36,726 nt of DNA from Chrysochromulina tobinii (lineage: Eukaryota; Haptophyta; Prymnesiales; Chrysochromulinaceae), in NCBI GenBank assembly GCA_001275005.1, contig JWZX01002242.1, positions 1 through 36,726 on the forward strand. The letters are read 5' to 3'. Under the pieces are notes generated by a model. That model saw nothing but the letters and a program-made list of their open reading frames with translations, did no database searches and was not told the origin of the DNA. Shown here one piece after another: positions 26,004-35,286 of this stretch. The stretch's first letter is position 1. Every line of letters starts with the position of its first letter. Both the position numbers and the translations under genes were made by a program.

Positions 26004-26549
26004 ATGGCGCAATCGACCCCGAACTTGCGCACCCCGAACGTGCGCTGCGCCTCGTGTCGTCGTGGCGCATGGGCCGTGGTGAAATTGATTGACGGCAGCC
26101 GGCATGCCGGTGTGCTGTACGCAGTCGATCCAGAGAGCGGCCACGTGGTGCTGCTGAGGCCCGCTAAGGCCGAGGCTGATGATCAGGCAGCTGGGTCTCG
26201 AGTTGCGCCGCTTGTGCTCTTTGGCCCATCAATCGTCTCGATAGCGCAATCACCTGACGCGGCCGGCGCCGCCAGCGAGGCGCACCTGGATCGCATCGCT
26301 CCCGCCGACGCATCGCTCCCGTCGACGCAAAGGACCACTGACTCGGAGCAGCGCCGTGCCGCCGTGCGAGCGGCGTTGCGTGCAGAGCGAGCACCCTTTG
26401 AGGAGCATTTGGACGGCACGTTTGTGGTTCTCGACTGCTTGCAGATTGGACCGCCGTACGCGCGCCACTCGTGCCGCTGCGAGAACGAGATTGTGCTCGA
26501 TCGCATCCTCGAGCTGCTGGATGGCGTCTTGTTGGGCGGGAATGGATAG
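26004..26549 (+). CDS. Gemin6-like protein (SMN complex): Sm fold plus AD-type domain
   Basis: Predicted 181 aa in a single exon. Residues about 22-83 form an Sm-like fold (AWAVVKLIDGSRHAGVLYAV, then SGHVVLLRP and APLVLFGPSIVSI). After an Ala/Ser linker, residues about 115-176 match the AD-type domain shared by Gemin6 and LSM12: RAPFEEHLDGTFVVLDCLQI, GPPYARHSCRCENEIVLDRI. The order Sm then AD and the PPYxxxSCxxxNEIVLxR signature favour Gemin6. In animals, Gemin6 pairs with Gemin7 in the SMN complex that loads Sm rings onto snRNAs (family knowledge). That role here is inferred. An LSM12-like protein is the alternative, but its AD domain usually lacks the C-rich CxCxNEI motif. Confidence 0.82.
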   Translation: MAQSTPNLRTPNVRCASCRRGAWAVVKLIDGSRHAGVLYAVDPESGHVVLLRPAKAEADDQAAGSRVAPLVLFGPSIVSIAQSPDAAGAASEAHLDRIAPADASLPSTQRTTDSEQRRAAVRAALRAERAPFEEHLDGTFVVLDCLQIGPPYARHSCRCENEIVLDRILELLDGVLLGGNG

Positions 26550-26953
26550 CGCTGCAACCGAACTCGACATTAAAACCCCCGCGGTCCAAGAGACGGATAA
26601 GTGTGCACGTCGTACGGTCGCCCATTTGTATGACGCCGTGCGCTTCAAAGGAGCTGTTGCACCTGCACACCAAATGAGAGAAACATTTCCCCACGCACTT
26701 TTACGTATACACACGTGACTGCATCACATAACGCACGACAATCGTGTGTGGCCCCTCCCGCCCAAACGCGCCCCGCTCCAGGCGCGCGGTCGCCCGCGCC
26801 ATCAAGCCGCAGCGCACCAGGAGAGGGCAGTCGGTGTCTGAAGTCTCTCCCCCACCACCCCCGCCATGCTGCCGTGTGCACACACGCTCCGTCTCTCCTT
26901 ACATGAAGGCTGTGAGAGCCGCTCCCTTTCTCTGTCACGCCCGCATGCATCCC
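26550..26953. other. Convergent intergenic region
   Basis: Lies between the 3' ends of the Gemin6-like (+) and CHAT/GBP-like (-) genes. It is GC-rich with no recognised element or gene. Confidence 0.4.
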
Positions 26954-29900
26954 TTATACCCCTTGCAGCTTGGTGCCCGCCTCGAGCGCATTGAGACGCG
27001 AGGCCACGTGTTCCATCCAAGCGGCCAGAGCCGCGCCGTCCAGCTCACGTAACGGTCGCAGCTCGGAGGTGAGGTCGAGATCGCGTAACGGTCGCAGCTC
27101 GGAGGTGAGGTCGAGTGCGCTGCGAGCGAGCGCGCCGGTGAACGAGCTGGCAGGTTGCTGCTGCAGTGGCGGCGGCGACGGCGCCGGGCTAGGGGCTGTG
27201 CTGGGGGCTGTCTCGATGGCAACCTCTGCCAGCCACGCCCTCTCCTCCGCCGCCTCCGCTGTATCTAACGCAGGCGGGGCGCCGTGTTGGGCCGGCGCGG
27301 CGGGCGGCGGCGAGGGGGGCGGCATGCGCTGACGTGGCATGCCATTCACTTCGAGCTGCCGAAGGTCCGCCTCTGTAGGCGGCCGAATGCTGAGCAAGTC
27401 TGTGGAGCGGACCGCCGCCCGAAGCGCGCGCCCCGCACTCCCGGGGAGCCATCGTGACCAGACCGCTGCCGACCTCGCCGCCCTCGCCGCCTCCGCCGCG
27501 TACGCCGCCGCATGCGCCGCCGCCGCCGTCGCACTCTCGGCCGCTCCCGCCGCGGCCGCCGCCGCGGTGGCAGCGGCCTCGGCCGCAGCCGTTGGCGAGC
27601 CAACACTCTCGAGAGAGTCGCGTAGCACCATCACCAGGGCTGCGCGGCGATCATACGCGTCCGGCGGCGACGGGGGGTCCGGCGCGGCGCCGCCGTACGC
27701 GGTGCCCGCCGCCACGTGCACCGCCTCGCCCTCATCGCAGTCGCGGGCCGTCGGGGGGGGCGGGAGGGCCGGGAGCGTTCGCCCGCCGTCGCCCGCGCAC
27801 GAAGGTCCGCCTCCCGCCGCCGCGGCCGCGGCCGCCTCGACCTCATCGGCCGCGTCCTCCATTGGACGCACCGCGTTGGCCGCCAGCGCAGCCCCGACCA
27901 ACCTCTCGAGCAGCTCGAGGGGGGGCTGGCGGCGCACGTTGATGGCGACCTTGGAGGCCGCGAGCAGGAGGAAGCTGAGCATGCGCTGGCGGGCGCCGTC
28001 CGAGGCGGCGGCGCCGTACCGGGCGTTGGCGGGGAGCAGGGAGGTACCGCTGATCGGCGCCGTGTCGAGCACGAGTACGCTTCCACAGCTGCGGTTCAGA
28101 TGGGCGGGGGGGGCATCCGAGAGCCACATCCAGATGCCCTCGCCGCCGACGCCCTCTCCGGCAGACCGTATGGCGAAGCCTACGGCGTGGGCACTGCTGG
28201 CAACGGCATGGGCACTGCGGCCACCGGCCGTGCCGCTCACAACTGCCGATGGTGCGGGTGCAGGTGCCTCAGGTGAGGCGAGGGGCCGAAGGACAGACAC
28301 GATTGCATTGGCGAGGGTGGACGTTCCTTCACCCGCCGGCCCAGCCACGCCGACGACGCACATGCTGCCGGGCGCGCCGCGGATCGCCGCGAGCGCGCCA
28401 GGGTGAAGGCTGAGCCGGCCTTGACTATCAACGGTCACAAGGGGGAGGGGGGGGCGGTCCGCGAGAGGCACTGGCTGGCTGAGGGTGGTGGCGGCGCCGG
28501 AGCGGGCGCCAAAGGGGGCGAGCGGGCCGCCGCCAACGCCGAGGGCGGCGAGCAACGCGAGGCCGCCGAGGGCAATCCCAACGAGGGCGATTCCCCACAG
28601 CAGCCTCGGCGCCGTACCGGGCGTCCCCTCGGCTGCTGTGGGGACTCGGCGTCGTACTGGGCGCGCGCCGGCGTCGGTGAGGGAGGCGTTCTCGAGTAGG
28701 ATGGGCAAGCCGGCCGCCACACGCCCCGCGCCCACGCCGCTACGCACGCGGTAGAGGGCTCGCGGCTCCGCATGACCGGCAGCCACATCTGCCGGTTGAA
28801 TGACCTTCGTTGGGTCGGTCGGGTCCACGAACATGAAGCGCTGCGTGCGCGCGCCCGGCACGGCGCTGGACATGGGGACGGCGCATACGTTGCGCTTGCC
28901 GCGCTCGAAGGCGGACGCATAGATCGAGCGCGGCGCATCGTCGGCGGAGGCGTAGGACGCGGCGTCGTCGTCGTTCGCGCCCTTGGCGCTCGCGTGCCCG
29001 GCGCCGTCGTGGGCGGCCGGAGGGCGTGTGGATCGTTGCATGAGAGCCGCACCCATCCCGGCCGCAAAGTACGCACACGCCACATTATCCGCCGGAGAGC
29101 CCCAGCAGACGACCGAGGGGGCTCCCATCTGATGCAGGAGGTCGCCCAGCCGCCCCTCGGACGCGTCCTTGCCGCCGGTGCAGCATGCATTAAGTACGAT
29201 GCACTCGAGGCATCCCCCAAATAAGGGAAGGTGCGGCTGCACCTCGAGAGCGATCGCCACCTGATGAGGGATGCAATCATCCACAATCAGACGTAATCAG
29301 ACGCAATCAGGCGGTCAATCGTAGAGCTCGAGAGCGATCGCCACCGGATCAAACGTCTCAAGCACGCCATCAGAGGCGCTGAAGCCGAGGGTACGGCGCC
29401 CATCGCCCTCGCCCAGTCGAGCGTCGCCGTGGCCCGCGAACCAAAGCAGGTGCGGCTGCACGGCGTACAGGGCGTGCCTCAAGTCCTCAAACGAGCCGCC
29501 CCGCATGGGCGGTGGCGAGGTGCGCAGCAGACCGGCCGTTTGCAGCCCTCGCACCTCGAGCGTGCAGTCGAGTGGCGCACACACGGGGCTGCAGAACATG
29601 AGGAGCGCCCGCTTCCCATTCGGGAGCACGCACACATTCAGAGGGCCATGGCCCATCGGCCCAACGGCCACGTTCACAGTGTGCCCCACGTTCACAGGCC
29701 CGTTCAGAGGGCCATGGCCCATCGGCCCAACGGCCGGCAGCATGGGCGTCGGCATGCCGGGCGCCGTGCCGGGCGCGCAGAGCATCGAACGCTCGCGATG
29801 GCGCTCGCAATTCTGGGCGGGCGCGTTCCACAGCCCGAAGACCCAAGCGCACACGCGACCCGCGGCCTCAGCGAGGGCAGACGAGGAGGTGGTGGAGGTG

Positions 29901-30788
29901 GTGGTGGTGGTGGTGGCGGCGAGGGTGCCTGCGGGCGCTTCCTCGGCGGCAGTGGCAGGGAGCGGTGCTGAAGCCGCGACGATCTCGGCGATCTCGGCGG
30001 GGTCGCGTGCGGTGGCGCCGCACGTCTGCTGCAAATGTGCGAGCACGCGCTCGCACCGCTTCGCGACGATCCGCAAGCAGCGCCGGCGCTCGTCGTACTT
30101 TCGGCGCTCGGCCTCCGCCCGCGCCGCATCGGGCGCCGAGCGATGGACTCGCTGCAGCTGGGCGGGCGGCTCGGCTGTCGCAGCGACGAGGGCCTGGACT
30201 CGCTCGAGCATCCGGTCGACTGTTGCGAGCTCGGCGAGCATGCGATCGTGCCTGGCGCGCTTGCGTGAGCGAGGGACGGAGCCACCGCTAGGCAACGGCC
30301 CGATGACATCGCCTGCCTCCGCCGAGGACGTCGAGGATGCCGATGAGGATCGGCCGAGGACCCCGGGCGGACCCTCGATGCTCTCGAGGATGCCACTCAG
30401 ATCGTCCTCGTCCTCGTCGCCGCCGCTGAGCTGGTCGCTCAGCTGTCGCACGAGCGTACGAACCTGCCCGAGCATCTCGGGGGCTGCCATCGCCTCGACA
30501 TCCACGACATCGGCGGCTGCCTCCTCGAGCTCCGCGATCGTCCAGTCCGCCATCGGGTCGCCTTCGCCCATCGTGGAATGTGGAAGATCGCCATCCCGCC
30601 GCCCCGGCTCAGCCGCTCCCGCCTCCTCGGTCTTCCACATACGAGCGGTGCCCGGGACGGCGCGCCCAGCCGCTCCCGCCCCCTCGGTCTTGGATGATTG
30701 CGACGCCCAGTCCGCCCGGGACGACGCCCAGTTCGCCCCATCGCCCGGTCCGCCGTGCCCGAGGTCCTCGCCACTGCCCCTACCGCCG

Positions 30789-30829
<41 letters not shown>

Positions 30830-32214
30830 GACGACGACAACGACGCCGACGCCGCCATCGCCCCCCCCGAGGCCCAGCTCATCGTACGCGAGCAGCTCGT
30901 GCAGCCGTCGCAGGTCCACCTCGCGCGTCGCCGATGCCGCTCTCATGCGCTCGTTGGGGCGATCGGCGCCATGGATGCCGTGGGGGGTGGCGCGTAGGGG
31001 GGTGAGTGGATATCCCAGGAGGCCCTGTGGGGTAAGGAACCCCTGTGGGGAAAGGAGCCCCTGTGGGGAAAGGAGCCCCTCAGCCGAGAGGACGCGATGC
31101 ACGAGGCGAGTGCTCTCAAGCAGAAGCACCTCCGCCGCATCGGCCCCCTCGGAGCCACGAGACGCGTCAGTCGCGTCCACAGTGCCCTCATCAGCGACAC
31201 TCTCCGCTTCCGATGACCACCAGCCACCGCACATGCCCGCATACGAGCCGCCGCCGCCGCCGCCGCCGCTCCAGCCGCCGCCGAAGGGAGTCAGCACGCA
31301 ATCCGTGGCGGGTACGGCGGGGGTGCTCCCGCCGCCGTACCCGCCGCTCCCGCCGCCGTACCCGCCGCTTGAGCTGAGGCTGCCGTCGCTTGACGACGCG
31401 CTTGAGGGCTGGCGCGACGCATGGCGCTCGGGATGCACCTGTGGCGGCAGCAGCCAGCCGCCGCCGCCGCCGCCACCGCCGCCACCGCCGCCGCCGGTAA
31501 CCAGGCCGCCGAAGCCATCGAAGCCACCAAAGCTATGGAAGGCGCCGGTGCGATCGTCGTCGAGCGGCGCAGGGCAGCGCTCGTCCATCGAGGCCGCCGA
31601 GCTCGAGTGCGCGGGTGAGTCGGTGAGTGAGCCCGTCGTCGCGTCGTCGATCGCGTCAGCGGACCCGTACGAGTCGGTACGGCCGCAACGGCCGACGGCA
31701 CCGCGGGTCGAGAGAGCGCGCGCAGCGGCCGGCGGCTGGAGAAGAGACGCACGCTTCTCGTCGAAGAGACGCACGCATGTTTCGCATCGGTTGCCAAAGC
31801 AGAAGCCCTCCTCCGCCACCTTCTTGGCAAAGCGCTTGCAGTCGGTCGGCACCTCCCACGCGGCAGTGTCCACCTTTGTCTCGCTGAAGCCGACGCGGCT
31901 GAGCAGCTCGTACGGCGGCAGGGCGACGCCGTGCAGGATGGCGAGGTGGCGGCACCGGCCGACGGAAATATGCTGCGAAACGTGGCAGGGGCACACGAAA
32001 CGGTGTGAGCCGCGCGCGAGAGCTGGACCTGGTGCTTGCTTGCCATGCTGCGCGGCCTGAGAGCTTTTCTGTCGACTGCCGCGGCGCACACCTTGTTCTT
32101 CTTATGCGGATTAAGGATGTTGCTGCCGAGCTTGGCATGGAGGATGCGCTCGTAGGCGTTGCGGCACCGATTCGAATCGCCTTTCTCGAAGGAGTGCGCC
32201 TCCAAATCCTCCAT
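26954..32214 (-). CDS. CHAT protease - transmembrane - GBP-like multidomain protein
   Basis: At least two exons: one ending at 29345, then 29260-26954, joined in phase across an 84-nt intron, about 1,700 aa. From the N-terminus: a Cys/His-rich module (HRFVCPCHVSQHI, CRHLAILHG, FCFGNRCETC); long Gly/Ser-rich linkers; a basic/acidic coiled coil (about 30280-30010); and a CHAT domain with His in WFAGHGDA (codon 29431-29429) and Cys in VLNACCTGG (codon 29185-29183), split by the intron. Next come one membrane helix (about 28604-28530) and a domain resembling the guanylate-binding-protein GTPase: GRLSLHPGALAAI, GPAGEGTST, GIWMW, VLVLDTAP and MVLRD. The P-loop Lys and DxxG Gly are missing. An Ala-rich tail ends with duplicated LDLTSELRPLR. 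The Cys/His frame has no ATG before that module, so an upstream exon is needed; ATG 32214 (MEDLEAHSFEKG) is a candidate, its splice unresolved. A membrane-anchored cysteine protease in stress or immune signalling is inferred. Confidence 0.75.
27041..27117. repeat. Tandem duplication encoding LDLTSELRPLR twice
   Basis: Two near-identical copies of about 36 bp (CGTAACGGTCGCAGCTCGG...) in tandem. On the minus strand they encode DLTSELRPLRDL and DLTSELRPLREL near the C-terminus of the CHAT/GBP-like protein. Confidence 0.85.
29261..29344 (-). other. 84-nt intron splitting the CHAT catalytic dyad, with 18-nt terminal repeat
   Basis: Donor GATCCG|GTGGCG and acceptor CATCAG|GTGGCG. The intron opens with GTGGCGATCGCTCTCGAG, and the next exon opens with the same 18 nt. 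The middle holds three copies of a CTGATTRCGT-like decamer. Removal joins ETFDP to VAIALEVQPHLPLFGGCLEC in phase 0 and restores a continuous CHAT domain. Reading through meets an in-frame TGA at 29317-29315, which would end the protein before the catalytic Cys. Confidence 0.85.
29637..29735. repeat. 33-bp direct repeat encoding GPMGHGPLN
   Basis: Identical 33-bp copies at 29637-29669 and 29703-29735, each containing GGCCATGGCCCATCGGCC. They lie in the linker just before the CHAT domain and encode two GPMGHGPLN units. The two copies start 66 bp apart, keeping the reading frame. Confidence 0.9.
30785..30826. repeat. CCG trinucleotide run encoding poly-Gly
   Basis: An almost pure GCC/CCG run coding for a glycine tract on the minus strand, in the disordered linker of the CHAT/GBP-like protein. 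A similar run lies at about 31460-31495. Both are likely to vary in length. Confidence 0.8.
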
Positions 32215-32592
32215 TCGTGGTCCTCCGAAGACGCCACCAACGCGATAGGCAGGGTGCTCGCGTTTTCTTTAGTCGCCCCGTCGTCTCGAGCACTTGCTTC
32301 GATTTTGAAACTCGCTACCCAGGATCCCTCTTTTTCCGATCGAATGGGCGGTCACAACTCGGTGGAACGTGGCTCAACATCGGTTCTGATCTTCTGAAGG
32401 ACACCCCCACCACAACGTGCTCTGGAAACCGCAAACACAAACGTTGCACCGGTAGACCGGTTTCGCCTCCAGCTTCCTGAAAAACCGCGTTCCGACCGTG
32501 ACGATCACCTTCACAGGGTCTGACACAGTAGACGTCGGCACACGCAACACGCGCCGTGCCGACGCCCCTGCCCTCGTAGGTCGCCACGCCGC
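32215..32592. other. Upstream region of the CHAT/GBP-like gene
   Basis: The spacer between the candidate first exon and the minisatellite. It may hold the promoter and further 5' exons of the CHAT/GBP-like gene. A minus-strand frame just upstream of ATG 32214 reads HPAYRVGGVFGGPRMEDL without a start, so an earlier exon is possible. Nothing else is recognised. Confidence 0.35.
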
Positions 32593-32932
32593 TCACGGCT
32601 GCAGCCAATAGCCATTAGCCATTAGCCATTAGCCAATAGCCAACAGCCATTAGCCAATAGACAGTAGCCAGTAGCCATGAGCCAATAGCCAATAGCCATT
32701 AGCCAATAGCCAACAGCCATTAGCCAATAGCCAGTAGCCAGTAGCCATGAGCCATTAGCCAATAGCCATTAGCCAATAGCCAACAGCCATTAGCTGATAG
32801 CCAGTAGCCAGTAGCCATGAGCCAATAGCCATTAGCCATTAGCCAATAGCCAACAGCCATTAGCTAATAGCCAGTAGCCAGTAGCCATGAGCCAATAGCC
32901 ATTAGCCCATCACGGCTGCAGCCAATAGCCAT
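32593..32932. repeat. Heptamer minisatellite flanked by 23-bp direct repeats
   Basis: About 45 degenerate heptamers of the form TAGCCAN (TAGCCAT, TAGCCAA, TAGCCAG, CAGCCAT, GAGCCAA) run from about 32605 to 32905. Blocks of about 60-70 bp recur as a higher-order repeat. Identical 23-bp sequences, containing CACGGCTGCAGCCAATAGCC, sit at 32593-32615 and 32910-32932. The right copy includes the stop codon and last codons (GYWLQP) of the minus-strand gene beside it, so the left copy is a duplicate of that gene's 3' end. Confidence 0.9.
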
Positions 32933-33680
32933 GCCGGCCCACGCCCATCGACGTCGAGCCCACCCCGAAGCTGGTGTTTGCGGGCCGTGGCGAGACGTAG
33001 TCGCGCATGACGCGACGCGGGGGATGAACAGTGGGTCTGTCGGCGGGTGCGCCGAACACGGTAGTCCGCGAGGGGTCGCGCAAGGGCGAGCGGATGCGCG
33101 TCATCGGGAATGGCGGTGGGTACAAGCGCTCGCGTGACACCTGCCGTTGCAGCCCCCGTGGCGAGAGCGAGTTGTGCGGCGGCCACACGTGCGCCTTGTA
33201 AAGGAGTGTCGGCATCGATAAGGTGGAGATTCGCCCGCGGCGACTGCGCATGAGATCGCTCGTCGAAGACATGTGGAATGAGGCATCCAGCCGGCCCATC
33301 GTTTCGTGATGCGCTCTTGCAACCACGAGCAGCGACGCCGACTGCCAGCAATCGCTGCGATGATCGAATGGCGACCAGGGGCGCCCAGGCGGGTCATCAT
33401 CGTCATCATACGCGCTCGGCCCGATGCTCTTGAAGTTTGGATTCTTCGGGGTTGCGATCCCCGTCGGTGCCGGCCTTCCTGCTGGTAGTGGGCGCACCCA
33501 TTTCTCGGGGGTCTTTGCGCGCTCCGGCAGGCTCGCGGAAGATGCAGAGGGACCGCGATACGACCAGGGCATGCGATGTGGTCGAACGACGCAACCGTAG
33601 GTATAGAGGCCCGCGGCGACCCCCGCACCGACGATTGACCGCCGACTTTGAAAGTTTTGAAACGTCGTTCCTTCCACCAT
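32910..33680 (-). CDS. Hypothetical basic protein ending in the repeat array
   Basis: Predicted 256 aa from ATG 33680 (TTTTTATGG), the first in-frame ATG. I do not recognise the family. The sequence is rich in Arg, Pro and Ser with short order-prone stretches (HMSSTSDLMRSRRGRISTL, RVMRDYVSPRPANTSFGVGS) and one acidic run (DDDDDPP). The Pro-Arg style and VSPRPANTSFG-type segments recall intrinsically disordered cytoskeletal or flagellar proteins, but this is only an impression. Its last codons lie in the 23-bp repeat that borders the heptamer array. It diverges from the armadillo-like gene at 34047. Confidence 0.5.
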   Translation of the reverse strand: MVEGTTFQNFQSRRSIVGAGVAAGLYTYGCVVRPHRMPWSYRGPSASSASLPERAKTPEKWVRPLPAGRPAPTGIATPKNPNFKSIGPSAYDDDDDPPGRPWSPFDHRSDCWQSASLLVVARAHHETMGRLDASFHMSSTSDLMRSRRGRISTLSMPTLLYKAHVWPPHNSLSPRGLQRQVSRERLYPPPFPMTRIRSPLRDPSRTTVFGAPADRPTVHPPRRVMRDYVSPRPANTSFGVGSTSMGVGRHGYWLQP

Positions 33681-34046
33681 AAAAATTTTCGGAGAGGACA
33701 GTGTGAATTTGAACGCACACACAGTGAACACCGCTTTGTCAGCTCAACATCGCTCTCTGTCCTCTACGCTCAGCGAGGCGCTGCGCGTGCGCGCGCCGCG
33801 CGCGCCGGTCGCCGGCATTACCGGCACGGCGAGAGCGGGCGAGAGGGGGACCGACGTCCGCCCGAACTGCCTTCCGCCGCACCCCCTTCCCACCCACATT
33901 CACAAGTTTTGACGAATTCCTTTTCCCATACGCTTTCGCTTCACGCGTGAAACGGTGGGACGGAACGATATCGTGACAAGAAACAAGGCTGGGTGACTTG
34001 CTGGGCGCGTGTGCGCGGATTGCACACGCGCTCAACGATCGCGTAG
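33681..34046. promoter_or_regulatory. Shared upstream region of two divergent genes
   Basis: A 366-bp gap between the starts of the hypothetical minus gene and the armadillo-like plus gene. It is mixed in composition, with a GC-rich centre at 33780-33850. No defined element is seen. Confidence 0.35.
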
Positions 34047-35286
34047 ATGGTATCCAAGAAAGAGGAGTGGATGTCCAAGAAAGAGGAGGATAAACGAAAG
34101 AGGCTTTCAAAAGAGGAGGAGCAATTACGTGAAGCTGAGCAAAACAGCCAGGCCATGAAGGATCACGAGGCGGAGCAAGTGCGGCAAGCACTTGAGGATG
34201 AGGGTACCGCTGCGGTGTCCCGGCTTGCCTTGGTTGGCACTGCCCGCTCGTCGAGCATGGACGGCTGGAAACAGGCATCAGTGAAGGCACTGCCTGCGCT
34301 TGTGGAGAGGCTCTCGGTCGGCGTTTCTAAAATGGCCGCTCAACGAGGCTCCACCTCCGTGGACCCCACAGGCCCGGAGGCGTCGGTGGTGTGCGAGCTG
34401 ACGACGCTGCTGGCAAGGATAGCAAGCGCATCGCCCGCGTGCCGAGTGGCGATCCGTCAGTCGGGCGCCGCAGCCGCGCTCCTTCCGCTGCTCCACCTGT
34501 TCCCGGCTTTCGACGGCAGCGCGGCTGCCACGCAGTGCCTCACGTTTCTGCTCTATGGCGACGACTGCGAGCAGAGCTCAGCGGTGCATATACTCGAGGT
34601 GCTGCGTAAGCACGGGGTGGAGCAGCCGCTCGCGGCACACAAGGGTCTGCTCTCGCTGCTTCGGCCCGTTGCCATGGCGCGCCTCCTCGCCGCGCAGAAT
34701 GGCTCCGATGTGGACTTTTTGGAGGCTTGCATGGCGGATGCGCGCGCAGTCGGGGTGAGTCAGACGCTGCTGGACGCGGGGCGAGAGCGCAAAGCAGAGG
34801 TTGATAAGGCTGCGCTAGAGAACGAGCGACTGATCGCGCTGAGACACAAAAAGAAGCTCCAGCGCACCAACGTCGCGAAACGTGACTTCAGCAGTAGCAG
34901 CTTCAAGGTGCCTGATGCAGCAGCAGTAGCAGCGAAAGCGCTTGCCCTTGCCGAGGCGGCCGAGGCGGTCGAGGCGCAAGCCAAGGCCAGGAAGGCGGCA
35001 GAGGCCAAGGCGAAAGCGGAGAAGGACAGCCAAGGAGAAGGCGCCGGCGCCGGCGCCGGCCGCGACGGCCGCGACGGCCGGCGCCGACGCCGCAACTGCA
35101 GCCACAACCGCGGCCGCAGGGATGCCACCACCAGCCGCTGCGGCCAAGGCGGCGAAGACCGCCACGCCCGCTGCCGAAGAAGAAGGAGACGAAGACGATG
35201 ACGATGACGATGACGATGAAAAAGAAGCGGACATGCCAAAGAAGAAGTTGAAGAAGAAGAAGAAGAAGAAGAAGAGGGGAAAATGA
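34047..35286 (+). CDS. Armadillo-like protein with charged ends; reading frame shifts near the 3' end
   Basis: From ATG 34047 the frame encodes a highly charged N-terminal helix (SKKEEWMSKKEEDKRKRLSK). A helical region at about residues 110-215 has armadillo-like spacing (LTTLLARIASASPACRVAI, QSGAAAALLPLLHL, AATQCLTFLLYGD). After it come a coiled coil (RKAEVDKAALENERLIALRHKKK) and an Ala/Lys-rich linker. At about 35020-35045 the good coding signal moves to the +1 frame. The original frame becomes an Arg-rich shadow that stops at 35201. The +1 frame continues AKEKAPAPAPAATAA, then EEEGDEDDDDDDDDEKEAD and a poly-Lys tail ending at 35286. No GT-AG intron fits in the overlap. A sequencing error, a real frameshift or a polymorphic 1-base change could explain it. 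Function is unknown beyond a likely protein-binding scaffold. Confidence 0.65.

Noticed and set aside
29261-29284. ATG 29284 as the start of a separate protein (MDDCIPHQVAIALE...)
   Set aside because: This start lies inside the intron. The protein would begin in the middle of a CHAT domain, just before the catalytic Cys, while the His half is in the frame upstream.
29505-32060. An 851-codon open frame on the + strand across the CHAT/GBP-like gene
   Set aside because: It is antisense to the frame with the CHAT motifs, coiled coil and Cys/His module. Its product is Pro/Ser/Arg low complexity with no domain, as expected for the mirror of a GC-rich gene.
32593-32932. CRISPR array or telomere-like repeat
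   Set aside because: The units are degenerate 7-mers without spacers, and TAGCCAN is not a known telomere motif. The region is inside a gene-rich stretch of a eukaryotic genome.
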